Positions 32,178-41,289 of a DNA stretch of 46,537 nucleotides are shown one piece after another. Made by a program: the position numbers and the translations under genes. Origin of the DNA: CAZSAA01 sp964604915 (lineage in GTDB: Bacteria > Patescibacteriota > Patescibacteriia > Patescibacteriales > UBA12465). Below the pieces are notes generated by a model that saw nothing but the letters and a program-made list of their open reading frames with translations, searched no databases and was not told the DNA's origin. Positions within the stretch are counted from its first letter, which is position 1. Every line of letters begins with the position of its first letter. The stretch is from assembly GCA_964604915.1 (NCBI GenBank), contig CAZSAA010000002.1, positions 1 through 46,537 of the forward strand. Reading direction: 5' to 3'.

Positions 32178-33644
32178 ATGATCGACTTCAAGAAAAAAAT
32201 AGAAGAGCTTGAGCAGTCGGAAAGACAGGAAGCAGGCGATATCTCCGAGGAAGTCCTCATCCAGGGTAAACGCACCAAGAGGATAACCAGGATAATCATC
32301 GCCGTACTGATATTAGGCATCATCTTTTCCGGCAATGTCCTTATCTCCAGCCAGACCGGACACGACTGGTTCGGCACGAACATCTTGAACCGGGTCAAGA
32401 AGCTCACCGAAAGCGAAGATAACAAGCTCAAAGGCGAAGAACAAGACAGGATAAACATCCTGCTTTTAGGTATGGGGGGAGAAAACCATGAAGGCGGCTA
32501 CCTGACTGATACTATCATGCTGGCAAGCATCCAGCCTTCGACTAAGAAAGTCTCCCTCATTTCCATTCCCCGTGACTTGGTCGTACCAATCGAAGGCTAT
32601 GGCTGGCGGAAGATAAATAGCATCAATGCCTTGGCAGAAAGCGATGAGTCAGGCAGTGGTGGCCCGGCTACCATGGAAACGCTAAGTTCGGTCTTCGACA
32701 TCCCTATTCACTATTACGTCCGCATCGACTTCCAGGGCTTCATCGATATCATCGACGAGCTCGGCGGATTAGAAGTCAATGTTGAGAACGCTTTCGATGA
32801 CTACAGCTACCCCATCAAAGGACGCGAGGATGCCGCCGACTATTACTCTCGATTCGAGCATCTTCATTTCGATGCCGGATTGCAGAATATGGATGGCGAA
32901 ACCGCCCTCAAATACGCCCGCAGCCGCCATGCCTATGGCAGCGAAGGCACCGACTTCGCCCGCGCCAGGCGCCAACAGATAATCATCCAAGCGGCTAAAG
33001 ACAAGCTGCTCTCCCGCGGCAATATTCTCAAGCCAGGCATGGTCACCCGGGTCATCAGCGAGCTTAGCGACAGCATTGATACCGATATCAGCGTCTGGGA
33101 AATAATCCGGCTCTGGGATAAATACCGCGATGTTGATAAAGCCAATATTAGCAGCTTTGTCTTCAGTAATAGCCCGGAAGGTTTTCTGGTAGACTCTCGG
33201 GGAGAAGACGGCGCCTATATATTGGTTCCGTCGAGCGGCAACTTCCAGAAGATAAATAACCATATCAAGGGTATATTCGGAGATACCTCTACTTCATCTT
33301 CCCTATCAGATAAAACCGCTGAATTGCCAAAGATAGATATAAATGCTAAGGTCATTGTCCTCAACGGCACCTGGATAACCGGACTGGCTGGTACCACGGC
33401 CGGTACTCTGCAGGCGGATGGGTTCGACATCGTGCAAGTAGGTAACGCCGGCGTAAGGGATTATAGTGATTCAATAATATACGATCTAAGCTTCGGCGCC
33501 AAAAATGAGCAATTGGAATACATGAAGGATAGCCTCGACGCCAAGCAAGCCTCGGAAATTCCTACTTGGCTTAGCGACGTTATCAACGCCCAAGCCTCCT
33601 CCAGCCCCGACTTCGTCCTCATCCTCGGAACATCTGCGCAGTAA
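32178..33644 (+). CDS. LytR-CpsA-Psr (LCP) family protein with LytR_C domain
   Basis: LCP enzymes attach polymers from undecaprenyl-phosphate carriers to peptidoglycan outside the membrane. The 488-residue protein has a basic cytoplasmic N-terminus, one TM at about 36-56 and an LCP domain starting INILLLGMGG (92-101). LTDTIML (Asp111), ISIPRDLVV (Arg132, Asp133) and WRKINSINAL are present, then ALKYARSRHAYGSEGTDFAR. A C-terminal LytR_C-type domain covers about 380-450 (VIVLNGTWITGLAGTTAGTL). It follows tRNA-Pro without a terminator; a 7-bp hairpin (32140-32161) lies between them, with no T-tract. der starts 10 nt after the stop. Confidence 0.92.
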   Translation: MIDFKKKIEELEQSERQEAGDISEEVLIQGKRTKRITRIIIAVLILGIIFSGNVLISSQTGHDWFGTNILNRVKKLTESEDNKLKGEEQDRINILLLGMGGENHEGGYLTDTIMLASIQPSTKKVSLISIPRDLVVPIEGYGWRKINSINALAESDESGSGGPATMETLSSVFDIPIHYYVRIDFQGFIDIIDELGGLEVNVENAFDDYSYPIKGREDAADYYSRFEHLHFDAGLQNMDGETALKYARSRHAYGSEGTDFARARRQQIIIQAAKDKLLSRGNILKPGMVTRVISELSDSIDTDISVWEIIRLWDKYRDVDKANISSFVFSNSPEGFLVDSRGEDGAYILVPSSGNFQKINNHIKGIFGDTSTSSSLSDKTAELPKIDINAKVIVLNGTWITGLAGTTAGTLQADGFDIVQVGNAGVRDYSDSIIYDLSFGAKNEQLEYMKDSLDAKQASEIPTWLSDVINAQASSSPDFVLILGTSAQ

Positions 33645-33654
33645 CAATAGATAT

Positions 33655-35052
33655 ATGGAACAAACGGACGCCAACCGGCTCCCGACCGTAGCGATCTTCG
33701 GCCGGACTAATGTCGGCAAATCGACTCTTTTTAACCGCCTCATCGAGAGCAAGCAGGCGCTCGTTTCGGCTATCCCCGGCACCACGCGCGATAGCAATGA
33801 GAACGTCGCTTCCTGGCAAGGGAGGGATTTCCGTTTGGTAGACACAGCTGGACTCATGGATGCTCTGTTTATCTCTAATGACAAGAAAGCGGAAAATGAT
33901 ATCGACCAGAAAGCCCAGAAACAAGTAGCAAAATATCTCAAGGAAGCCGATGTCCTGATATTCCTGGTGGATAATAAGGATGGCTTGATGCCGGAAGACC
34001 GGGAAATCGCCAGACTCATCCGCCGCCGCCCTCATTACGTTGCCAAATCGATCCTCACCGCCAATAAGGTGGACAATTTCAAGCAAGCTGGCGAATCATC
34101 GCAATTTAACCGCTTGGGACTTGGCGAACCGATGCTTATTTCCGCGGCGACCGGATCCGGTACGGGCGACCTGCTCGACCGTATCATGGCCCTGCTGCCA
34201 GAAAACCCAAGTACTAATATAGAAAAGAACGAAGAGGGAAAGAAACCCCCTATCCGCGTCTGCCTCGTAGGCAAACCTAACGTCGGCAAATCTTCTTTCT
34301 TCAACCGGATCATCGGCTATGAGAAGGCGATAGTCAGCGAGATACCTCACACCACTCGTGAACCGAAAGATACCGAGATATCATACCAAGGCCGCCAGTT
34401 CGTCTTTATCGACACAGCCGGCCTTTCCAAACACGGACATAAGCAGGAAACTCTAGAAAAATACAGCATGAGCAAGAGCTTGCGGGCCCTGGACGAATCG
34501 GATGTGGCGCTATTGATGATTGATGTTTCCGATGAAATCACCCACCAAGACCTCAAGATTTCCGAAGAAGTGGTCAAACGCCGCAAAAGTGCGATCATTA
34601 TCGCCAACAAATGGGACGCCGTACCAGACAGGGACATGAAGAAAGCTACCCTCCTGATCCAAGACCGCTTCCCCTTCATCGCCTGGGTCCCTATCCATTT
34701 CGTCTCAGCTAAAAACGGCTTCTCCGTCAATCAGATGCTTGATATGATAATCAGTGCCTATGACGCCCGCGCCATCTCCCTTAGCAACTCCCAGCTCTCC
34801 CATTTCCTGAACAAGATCGTAAAAATCCATCCCCCAGCTAAGGGCAAGGGCATCAAGGCTCCCCGCATATACGAGCTAACCCAACCAGAAAACAACCCAC
34901 CCTTCTTCGAAGTCCGGGTCGGCACTAACGACAATCTCCATTTCTCATACGTACGCTTCATGGAGAACCAACTACGGAAAACTTTCGGCTTCTTCGCCAC
35001 CCCTATCACCTTGGCGGTAACGCGCGGACGCCGCAAACAAAAAGGCGCTTGA
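33655..35052 (+). CDS. der: Ribosome-assembly GTPase Der (EngA)
   Basis: Double-GTPase needed for 50S subunit maturation. The 465 residues have G-domain 1 with GRTNVGKS (16-23) and DTAGL (63-67), a linker, G-domain 2 with GKPNVGKS (206-213), DTAGL and NKWD, and the C-terminal KH-like domain ending VTRGRRKQKGA. Arrangement and length are normal. Its first G1 reads TNVGKS rather than the usual PNVGKS. Its last three codons form the 5' arm of the terminator that follows. Confidence 0.96.
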   Translation: MEQTDANRLPTVAIFGRTNVGKSTLFNRLIESKQALVSAIPGTTRDSNENVASWQGRDFRLVDTAGLMDALFISNDKKAENDIDQKAQKQVAKYLKEADVLIFLVDNKDGLMPEDREIARLIRRRPHYVAKSILTANKVDNFKQAGESSQFNRLGLGEPMLISAATGSGTGDLLDRIMALLPENPSTNIEKNEEGKKPPIRVCLVGKPNVGKSSFFNRIIGYEKAIVSEIPHTTREPKDTEISYQGRQFVFIDTAGLSKHGHKQETLEKYSMSKSLRALDESDVALLMIDVSDEITHQDLKISEEVVKRRKSAIIIANKWDAVPDRDMKKATLLIQDRFPFIAWVPIHFVSAKNGFSVNQMLDMIISAYDARAISLSNSQLSHFLNKIVKIHPPAKGKGIKAPRIYELTQPENNPPFFEVRVGTNDNLHFSYVRFMENQLRKTFGFFATPITLAVTRGRRKQKGA

Positions 35053-35068
35053 GCATATCAGCGCCTTT
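35041..35068 (+). terminator. Terminator overlapping the end of der
   Basis: AAAGGCGCT (35041-35049), 10-nt loop, AGCGCCTTT (35060-35068) is a perfect 9-bp stem followed by CCCATTTT. The T-tract is short and delayed, so termination may be partial. The 5' arm is the last three sense codons of der, and its TGA stop is in the loop. Confidence 0.65.
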
Positions 35069-35110
35069 CCCATTTTATCCTCCCATAATATCATATATAA
35101 TATCATCAGT

Positions 35111-35653
35111 ATGAAAGTAGTCATTGCTCTGGGCAACCCCGGGGAAAAATATGAACGGACTAGGCATAATGCTGGCTGGCTCGTCTTGGACGAATACCTG
35201 GCTGGTGAAACTTGGCGCCATGAGAAGCGCTTCGAGGCCTTAGTCTGCGAAAAGGGTGGCATAATCTTCGCCAAGCCCCTCACTTTCATGAACGAATCCG
35301 GACGCAGCGCCCGCAAGATCCTCTCATACTATCATCTCCTACCCAGATTCATGGGAATTACCAAGAAAGGGGCTGATCTATCCGATGTCCTAGCCGTCAT
35401 CCATGACGATATCGATCTGGAGCTAGGAAAGAACAAACTAGATAAGGGGCGCAGCAGTGCTGGGCATAAAGGAGTCCAATCGATAATCACCGAGCTAAAA
35501 ACTAAGGATTTTTCCCGGCTGCGCATCGGCATAAAGAACGATTTGGCTAAGACTGTCATCCCCACCCTCTCCTTCGTCCTGCAACGCTTTAGCGGCGAAG
35601 AGCTAGAAACGATAAAAAAAGCCAGCTCGCAGGTAAGCGAACTGGCGCGATGA
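35111..35653 (+). CDS. pth: Peptidyl-tRNA hydrolase
   Basis: Releases tRNA from dropped-off peptidyl-tRNA in the cytoplasm. The 180-residue protein begins VVIALGNPGEKYERTRHNAGW (catalytic His19), has LTFMNESGRS with the substrate-binding Asn, HDDIDL with the conserved Asp, and SAGHKGVQSI. A short insertion of about 10 residues (RFMGITKKGADLSD) precedes the HDD motif. It lies 58 nt after der behind a weak terminator, and is followed by a 165-nt non-coding region before topA. Confidence 0.95.
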   Translation: MKVVIALGNPGEKYERTRHNAGWLVLDEYLAGETWRHEKRFEALVCEKGGIIFAKPLTFMNESGRSARKILSYYHLLPRFMGITKKGADLSDVLAVIHDDIDLELGKNKLDKGRSSAGHKGVQSIITELKTKDFSRLRIGIKNDLAKTVIPTLSFVLQRFSGEELETIKKASSQVSELAR

Positions 35654-35818
35654 TGAGCTGACTTCCGATTTCCTGCCTATAGGCACCAAAGAATGGGGAC
35701 AATAAGGAGGAGTAATTGCCGACCATTCCATCGGAGCCGTATAAGCAAGAAGCCGGAGGCTAGCTCGAGGAAAAATCATATTAACAGCCGTAAAAGCGCT
35801 TGTCAAGATAATAAAATT
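35654..35818 (+). other. 165-nt intergenic region before topA with SD-like site, 15-codon ORF and small stems
   Basis: No gene of normal length is seen. The stretch holds a perfect palindrome GCCTATAGGC (35675-35684), a strong Shine-Dalgarno-like AAGGAGGA (35704-35711) five nt before a TTG that opens a 15-codon frame (35716-35763), and stems CCGA/TCGG (35719-35734) and AGCC-GGA-GGCT (35751-35761). It may be a topA leader, an RNA or a decayed gene. A convincing promoter was not found. Confidence 0.5.
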
Positions 35819-38020
35819 ATGCAGCTAATAATAGTAGAATCCCCCACAAAAGCTAAGACAATCTCCAAATTCCTAGGCAAAGGATACCTGGTCGAATCGT
35901 CTTTCGGCCATATTCGCGACCTGCCGGAGAAGAAGATGGGCATCGATATCGAAAACGGTTTCGAACCGGAATACGTGATACCGAAAAAAGCTAAGCCGGT
36001 GGTCAAGAAGCTGGCCGACCAAGCTAAGAAATCCGCTGAGGTCATCCTAGCTTCCGATGAAGACCGCGAAGGAGAAGCGATCGCTTGGCATCTGAGCCAA
36101 GCACTTGATCTCCCAGCGGAAAACACCAAGCGCATCGTCTTCCATGAGATTACCAAAGAAGCCATCGAAGAAGCGATGAAATCTCCCCGGACCATCGATA
36201 TGAAGCTGGTGGAAGCCCAACAAGCTAGACGCTTGCTTGATCGCTTAGTCGGCTATGAGCTCTCCCCCTTCCTCTGGAAGAAAGTAGCTAGAGGCCTCTC
36301 GGCCGGACGCGTACAAAGCGCCGCTATCCGCCTGATTGTCGAACGAGAAGAAGAGATAAAAGCTTTCAAGGCCCAGAAATATTGGAGCTTAGAGGCTAAA
36401 TTCCGTGCGCTCTCCCAGAAAGATTCGGAATTAGTCGCTCAGCTTATCGCCGTCGCTGGAAAATCTTTCGATAAACTTAGTCTCAACGAAATCCGAGCGA
36501 AAGAAATAGAAGCCGACCTCAAGGTATCACAGCTAAGCATCAAGGATGTCGCTAAGAAAGCCACCAAAAAAGAACCGCCGGCCCCTTTTACCACCTCCAC
36601 CCTGCAACAGACCGCTAACCGCTGGCTAGGATTTAGCGCCAAGCAGACCATGACCGTCGCCCAGAAACTCTACGAAGAAGGACATATTACCTATATGCGC
36701 ACCGACTCGGTCAATCTTTCCAGTAAGTTCACCCAGGAAGCAAAAGCATACATCACCACGGCTCTAGGCCAAGAATATGCTTTGGAAAAGCCGAGATTCT
36801 TCAAGAACCGCAGCAAAAACGCACAAGAAGCGCATGAAGCCGTCCGCCCTACCGATGCCACCCTTGATCCCGAACAGATGGAGGGAAAGTTAGAGCCAGG
36901 CCAATTGAAGCTATACCGCCTTATCTGGCAACGATCCATAGCTACGCAGATGGCCGCCGCGGAAATGGATAATTCTTCTATCACGGTCGAGGCCAAGGGG
37001 AAGGAAAGGTATGATTTCCGCGCTACTGGGCAAATTATCCGTTTCCCGGGCTACCTCAAGCTATACCCGGAAAAAGTGAGCGAACAAGACCTGCCGAGCC
37101 TGGATAAGGACGAAGCGATCGCCTTGGTATCTTCCTCAAGCATCGAACACGAGACCAAGGCACCGGCGAGATACTCGGATGCCGGACTGGTCAAGGAAAT
37201 GGAAAAATACGGCATCGGTCGCCCATCCACCTACGCCGCAACCATATCCACCGTCATCGCCCGCAACTACGTAGAACGCGCGGATGACAAGCGATTAGCT
37301 CCCACACCGATTGCCTTCGTGGTTAATAAGGTGCTGACCGAACACTTTCCCCTGATCGTGGACTATAAGTTCACCGCCCAGATGGAAGACGACCTAGACG
37401 AAGTGGCCGAAGGCAAGAAAAAGTGGGTACCGCTCCTAGACGGCTTCTATAGCGAATTCCACCGTAACCTGGAGAACAAATATGAAGAAATTAAGAAAAG
37501 CGATATTATGCCAGAAGAAAGATCCGATGAGAAATGCGATAAATGCGGCGCGCCGATGATAATCAAGACCGGCCGCTTCGGCAAGTTCCTCGCCTGCAGC
37601 GCCTTCCCCGACTGTAAGAACATCAAGTCGATGGACAAGAAGAAAGATGAGGAACTGGAGAAGATCCAGGCCGAGCACGCTGATGAGAAATGCGACAAGT
37701 GCGGCGCCGATATGGTCGCCAAGAAAGGCAAATTTGGGCCCTTCCTCGCCTGCAGCGCCTTCCCCAAATGCCGCAATATCAAGAATATCGGAGGTAATGG
37801 CGCCAGTAGCGAAGAGACCATCGATTGCCCGGCCTGCAAGAAAGGAAAGATAGTGGCTAAGCGCAGCCGTCGCGGCATCTTCTACGCCTGCAACCAATAT
37901 CCAGCCTGCAAGAACGCCTATCCTGACAAACCGACCGGCAAAATGTGCGACCTGTGCGGCTCACCCATGTTACAGAAGAAGGACGGCGACGAATATTGCA
38001 GCAACAAGGAGTGCGAATAG
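35819..38020 (+). CDS. topA: DNA topoisomerase I (type IA)
   Basis: Relaxes negatively supercoiled DNA. The 733 residues begin MQLIIVESPTKAKTI. The Toprim domain (1 to about 112) has Glu7 and ASDEDREGE with the metal acids at 80, 82 and 84. The catalytic Tyr292 is in ITYMRTDSVNLS, and GIGRPSTYA is present. The C-terminus carries four zinc-ribbon modules of which the first two are near duplicates (DEKCDKCGA... and FLACSAFPxC), ending in CSNKEC. The frame is open upstream to an ATG at 35693, but the added 42 residues look non-coding, so the start at 35819 was chosen. Confidence 0.96.
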   Translation: MQLIIVESPTKAKTISKFLGKGYLVESSFGHIRDLPEKKMGIDIENGFEPEYVIPKKAKPVVKKLADQAKKSAEVILASDEDREGEAIAWHLSQALDLPAENTKRIVFHEITKEAIEEAMKSPRTIDMKLVEAQQARRLLDRLVGYELSPFLWKKVARGLSAGRVQSAAIRLIVEREEEIKAFKAQKYWSLEAKFRALSQKDSELVAQLIAVAGKSFDKLSLNEIRAKEIEADLKVSQLSIKDVAKKATKKEPPAPFTTSTLQQTANRWLGFSAKQTMTVAQKLYEEGHITYMRTDSVNLSSKFTQEAKAYITTALGQEYALEKPRFFKNRSKNAQEAHEAVRPTDATLDPEQMEGKLEPGQLKLYRLIWQRSIATQMAAAEMDNSSITVEAKGKERYDFRATGQIIRFPGYLKLYPEKVSEQDLPSLDKDEAIALVSSSSIEHETKAPARYSDAGLVKEMEKYGIGRPSTYAATISTVIARNYVERADDKRLAPTPIAFVVNKVLTEHFPLIVDYKFTAQMEDDLDEVAEGKKKWVPLLDGFYSEFHRNLENKYEEIKKSDIMPEERSDEKCDKCGAPMIIKTGRFGKFLACSAFPDCKNIKSMDKKKDEELEKIQAEHADEKCDKCGADMVAKKGKFGPFLACSAFPKCRNIKNIGGNGASSEETIDCPACKKGKIVAKRSRRGIFYACNQYPACKNAYPDKPTGKMCDLCGSPMLQKKDGDEYCSNKECE

Positions 38021-38069
38021 CCGGACCCATAGAAAAAATAACTTGGAGAAATAATATTGAGCTAATAAA

Positions 38070-38100
38070 AAAGAAGCCCTATATTCCATAAGACTTCTTT
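38070..38100. terminator. Possible weak terminator between topA and the 91-aa gene
   Basis: AAAGAAG (38070-38076) pairs with CTTCTTT (38094-38100) across a 17-nt loop, with A's before and a short T run after. It sits between two convergent genes, but the stem is short and AT-rich. Confidence 0.3.
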
Positions 38101-38101
38101 A

Positions 38102-38377
38102 TCAAGGCCTCTCTAACCAAAGGTCACCAAGCAAGGTGACCATGACTAGATCTTCATCCTGCCCTGCCTTTAACTCCAGCCTGACGAACTCATAGCTCTG
38201 GTCAGAATAGAAGCCTTCAATATAGGCATCGAGGTCCTGTTCCACGTCTTTGACTACGAAACTGATGCCCGACATCCTGATCGACTCCCCGATCCGAGGC
38301 GCATGCGGCACTCTTAGCCGCCGAAAGAATACCCGGTCATTTATAGAGACCTGATAAGTGATGGGTATAATTTTCAT
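38102..38377 (-). CDS. 91-aa protein of unknown function
   Basis: A small soluble, probably beta-rich protein: alternating strands (MKIIPITYQVSINDRVFFRR, ISFVVKDVEQDLDAYIEGFY, YEFVRLELKA, VMVTLLGDLWLERP), no TM helix and no cysteines. The family is not recognised. It is a single-gene unit with its own promoter (38433-38462) and a leader of about 50 nt, converging on topA. The coding pattern and promoter support a real gene. Confidence 0.65.
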   Translation of the reverse strand: MKIIPITYQVSINDRVFFRRLRVPHAPRIGESIRMSGISFVVKDVEQDLDAYIEGFYSDQSYEFVRLELKAGQDEDLVMVTLLGDLWLERP

Positions 38378-38432
38378 TTCTTCCTCCTTCCTGTCGTTTA
38401 ATTTAAGGTTCTAAAAGAATAATATTCCCTAA

Positions 38433-38462
38433 ATCATAGCAAATAATACCGAAAGGTGCCAA
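38433..38462 (-). promoter_or_regulatory. Predicted promoter of the 91-aa gene
   Basis: TTGGCA (complement of 38457-38462), 18-nt spacer, TATGAT (complement of 38433-38438) with the extended TTTGC upstream of the -10, as at the ftsK, yebC and gpmI promoters. Confidence 0.6.
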
Positions 38463-38480
38463 TTTTTATCTATTGATGCC

Positions 38481-38509
38481 AAAAAGCCTCCCGACTAGGA
38501 GGCTTTTTT
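38481..38509 (-). terminator. Rho-independent terminator of the valS-pheST operon
   Basis: AAAAAGCCTCC (38481-38491), loop CGACTA, GGAGGCTTTTT (38498-38508) plus one T. The 11-bp perfect stem has T-tracts on both strands. It lies 18 nt past the stop of the 105-aa gene. Confidence 0.92.
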
Positions 38510-38526
38510 GTATCTAACGATATTCC

Positions 38527-38844
38527 TTAAGATTGTTTCTTCTTCTTGCTGGATTTTTTCTCTTCCGATCTCTTCTCGTAGCGATTCTTGGCTAGTTCGC
38601 TCACCTTTTTGATAATCTCGCCGGCCATCATGACATAGGAGGCGCTGTTGTGCACCTTGTCCTTTATCATATCCATCAATTGCTCCGCCTTATCGACTCC
38701 CGCCTCGACCTTCTTTATCACCCGATGTATCCTCTGGACACTCGAGATAAAGTAATATAGGGCCCAGCAGAGGAAGAAAGTCAGTACCGCGATACAGATC
38801 GACAGTACTAGGTGGAGGATGTCGCCTGAAGTTTGGAATAGCAT
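38527..38844 (-). CDS. 105-aa single-pass membrane protein (DUF948-like layout)
   Basis: An N-terminal TM helix (about 12-34, LVLSICIAVLTFFLCWALYYFI) is followed by an amphipathic, heptad-like helix (VQRIHRVIKKVEAGVDKAEQ and onward) and a strongly basic, lysine-rich tail ending KKKKQS. The layout resembles DUF948-type and similar small bacterial proteins, but the match is only by pattern. It starts 11 nt after pheT and is the last gene before the operon terminator. No function is evident. Confidence 0.7.
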   Translation of the reverse strand: MLFQTSGDILHLVLSICIAVLTFFLCWALYYFISSVQRIHRVIKKVEAGVDKAEQLMDMIKDKVHNSASYVMMAGEIIKKVSELAKNRYEKRSEEKKSSKKKKQS

Positions 38845-38855
38845 ATGTTTTTAGA

Positions 38856-41279
38856 TTATATAGATCTAACCTTAGCCGCGAAGCGCTCTGACATCCTCTG
38901 TATCATCACCTTTTCCGCTTCTTCGACCTCCTGCGAAGTAAGAGTCCTCTCGGGAGATTGGTACCAGATGTGGAAAGCAAGGCTCTTCTTGCCTTCCCCG
39001 AGTTCCTCTCCTCGATATACATCAAACAACTCTATCTTCGCCACCAATCCGCCACTGGGCTGCAATTCTTGGCTGATATCATTATACTCTATTTCTTCAT
39101 CAATAACAAAGGCTAAGTCGCGCGATACGGCCGGGAATTTAGGCAAGCCATGATACCGACGCAATGGCGCCTGCAAGCTCGCTCCTAAGAGATCGTCAAA
39201 AGATATTTCGGCATAGGCGGCACCTTTCTTGAGTCCGGATTCCGCCGCTGCCTTCCCATCTATCGGCGCGACATAGCCGATATTGCCTTCTCCGATATTG
39301 ATATTGGCATAGGCGCCAGAAGCGGCCCAAAGCGGAGCATCTTCCGCACTAAGGAAACGCGGTTCTTCTTCTAGCAATTGGCGACAAAGCAAGGCGACAA
39401 CACCCTTGACCCTAGCAAAGCAATCTTCCTTAGCGGAGGAGAAGATGATGCCGACCTTCTTGCCCTGATGCGGCAGATACCCACTATCTTTCTCGGGTGA
39501 TGCGTTATATTTTCCCGGCAAGTCGATAAATACCCGCCCGACTTCGAACAAACCTACTTCCTCATAATTGAATTGGTTAGCCTTAACCGAAGCGAGCAGC
39601 CCCAAAAGCAGATTCTGGCGCAAGAAGGCCAATTGCTGGGAAAGAGGATTGGCCAACTTGAGATGTTTGGCCGGATCGAATCCCGCCTTCTTGAGGACAG
39701 CTTCTCCCACGAAAGAATAGTTATATGCTTCCGATAATCCAGCATCGCGACAGAGAACGTCTTTTACCTGGTCCTCCAATCGGCGATCTTCCATCACTGG
39801 CGGCAAGGAAAGCTCGACTTTTGGGAAACGCGATTCGATCTTGTCATACCCATAAATACGGGCAATCTCTTCCAGGACGTCTTCGGCGATAGATACATCT
39901 TTGACCGAGCGCCAACTAGGTATATCGATGACAAGCTCATCCGCTTCTTCGGCAACAACGAAGCCGAGCTTCTCTAATATATCCTTGATCTGTTCCTGTG
40001 GGATAGTTTGGCCTAGCTTAGTCTCTATCCAGCTATATGACATCTTCACCTGCTTGACGCTCTCGTCATAGTGGCTGATATCGGTAACACGGCTGGCGAT
40101 CTCCATTGTAGGGCATGATTCCTTGAGCAGTTCCAAAGCGCGCTTGAGAGCGGTCTCGCAATCACGCGGATCCAAGCCCTTCTCGAAACGCACGGATGAC
40201 TCGGTCCGGGAAGCGATGGCTTCCGAAGTCCGCCGGATCGAGGCCGGTTCGAAGTTAGCTGCTTCGAAGATGATAGAAACGGTGTCAGCAGAAATAGCGC
40301 TATCCTGCCCACCCATGACCCCAGCGACCGCGATAGCTTCCTTAGCATTAGCGATGACCAGCATCGAGGGCTCCAGCTCCTTAGCCTTGCCATCAAGGGT
40401 CATTATCTCTTCACCTTTCTTGGCTAGGCGTACGATTATCTCCGGCGCTTTAGCGGCATCGAAAGCGTGCATAGGTTGGCCGAGTTCCCACATCACATAA
40501 TTACTGATATCGACTATATTATTTATCGGCTTGAGGCCGACGGCCAGCAGGCGTTTCTGGATAGCCTGGCTCGAAGGTTTAACCTCCACCCCGTCCACCT
40601 TTATCGCCATATAACGAGGGCAAAGCTTCTTTTCCTCTACCTTCACGTCCAATTTCGGTAATTTATCTTCTTCACCCGGAAGCAGGGATTCTCCCTTGAG
40701 ATATGGCTGGAGCGGGATGTTATATAGGGCGCTAAGCTCGCGCGCTAAGCCATATTGGCCCCAGAGATCGCCACGGTTAGATAATGACTTATTATCTATT
40801 TCTAAAACGGTATCATCCAAGCCCAGATACTCGGCGAAGGGCTGGCCGACCTTAGCCTTCTTGTCGAGCACCATGATACCTTCATGATTAGTGCCGAGCC
40901 CCAGTTCATCCTCAGCGCAAATCATGCCAGAAGATTTCTGTCCCCTGATTTCGCTTTCCTTTATCTCCACCCCATTGGGAAGCTTGGCACCGACGAGCGA
41001 TACCGCTACCATCTGCCCGGCCTCGAGATTCGGGGCGCCACAGACGATGGTAAGTTCCTCCTCCTTCACATCTACTTGCGCTACCCGCAAACGGTCAGCA
41101 TTGGGGTGCTTGGCGACAGAGAGCACTTTTCCCACCACCACCTTGTCGAAGGAAGCCCCCTGTTTAGTCGCTTTCTCCACCTCGACAGTGTGAGCAGTGA
41201 GCAAGTCGGAAATCTCCTGCACGCTAGCTTTTTTGGGAAGAGAGACAAATTCTTGTATCCAGTCTAAAGATATATACAT
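38856..41279 (-). CDS. pheT: Phenylalanyl-tRNA synthetase beta subunit
   Basis: The beta chain of the (alpha-beta)2 enzyme that charges tRNA-Phe and edits Tyr-tRNA. The 807 residues run MYISLDWIQEFVSLP, an EMAP/tRNA-binding domain (about 40-150), the B3/B4 editing domain with KPINNIVDISNYVMWELGQP, B5, the catalytic-like core, and a C-terminal anticodon-binding FDX-ACB domain (LPKFPAVSRDLAFVIDEEIE onward). The ATG at 41279 was chosen. An upstream ATG at 41339 would add 20 residues that do not resemble the family and run inside the pheS end. It lies 10 nt after pheS. Confidence 0.96.
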   Translation of the reverse strand: MYISLDWIQEFVSLPKKASVQEISDLLTAHTVEVEKATKQGASFDKVVVGKVLSVAKHPNADRLRVAQVDVKEEELTIVCGAPNLEAGQMVAVSLVGAKLPNGVEIKESEIRGQKSSGMICAEDELGLGTNHEGIMVLDKKAKVGQPFAEYLGLDDTVLEIDNKSLSNRGDLWGQYGLARELSALYNIPLQPYLKGESLLPGEEDKLPKLDVKVEEKKLCPRYMAIKVDGVEVKPSSQAIQKRLLAVGLKPINNIVDISNYVMWELGQPMHAFDAAKAPEIIVRLAKKGEEIMTLDGKAKELEPSMLVIANAKEAIAVAGVMGGQDSAISADTVSIIFEAANFEPASIRRTSEAIASRTESSVRFEKGLDPRDCETALKRALELLKESCPTMEIASRVTDISHYDESVKQVKMSYSWIETKLGQTIPQEQIKDILEKLGFVVAEEADELVIDIPSWRSVKDVSIAEDVLEEIARIYGYDKIESRFPKVELSLPPVMEDRRLEDQVKDVLCRDAGLSEAYNYSFVGEAVLKKAGFDPAKHLKLANPLSQQLAFLRQNLLLGLLASVKANQFNYEEVGLFEVGRVFIDLPGKYNASPEKDSGYLPHQGKKVGIIFSSAKEDCFARVKGVVALLCRQLLEEEPRFLSAEDAPLWAASGAYANINIGEGNIGYVAPIDGKAAAESGLKKGAAYAEISFDDLLGASLQAPLRRYHGLPKFPAVSRDLAFVIDEEIEYNDISQELQPSGGLVAKIELFDVYRGEELGEGKKSLAFHIWYQSPERTLTSQEVEEAEKVMIQRMSERFAAKVRSI

Positions 41280-41289
41280 ATAGGTCAAG

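Noticed and set aside
35693..35818. 42-residue N-terminal extension of topA from the ATG at 35693
   Set aside because: The extension is basic and unlike any topoisomerase; the Toprim domain begins exactly at MQLIIVESPTKAK (35819).
38481..38509. Inverted repeats as insertion-sequence ends (also 28523-28552)
   Set aside because: Short loops, A/T tracts and placement at operon ends identify them as Rho-independent terminators; no transposase is present.
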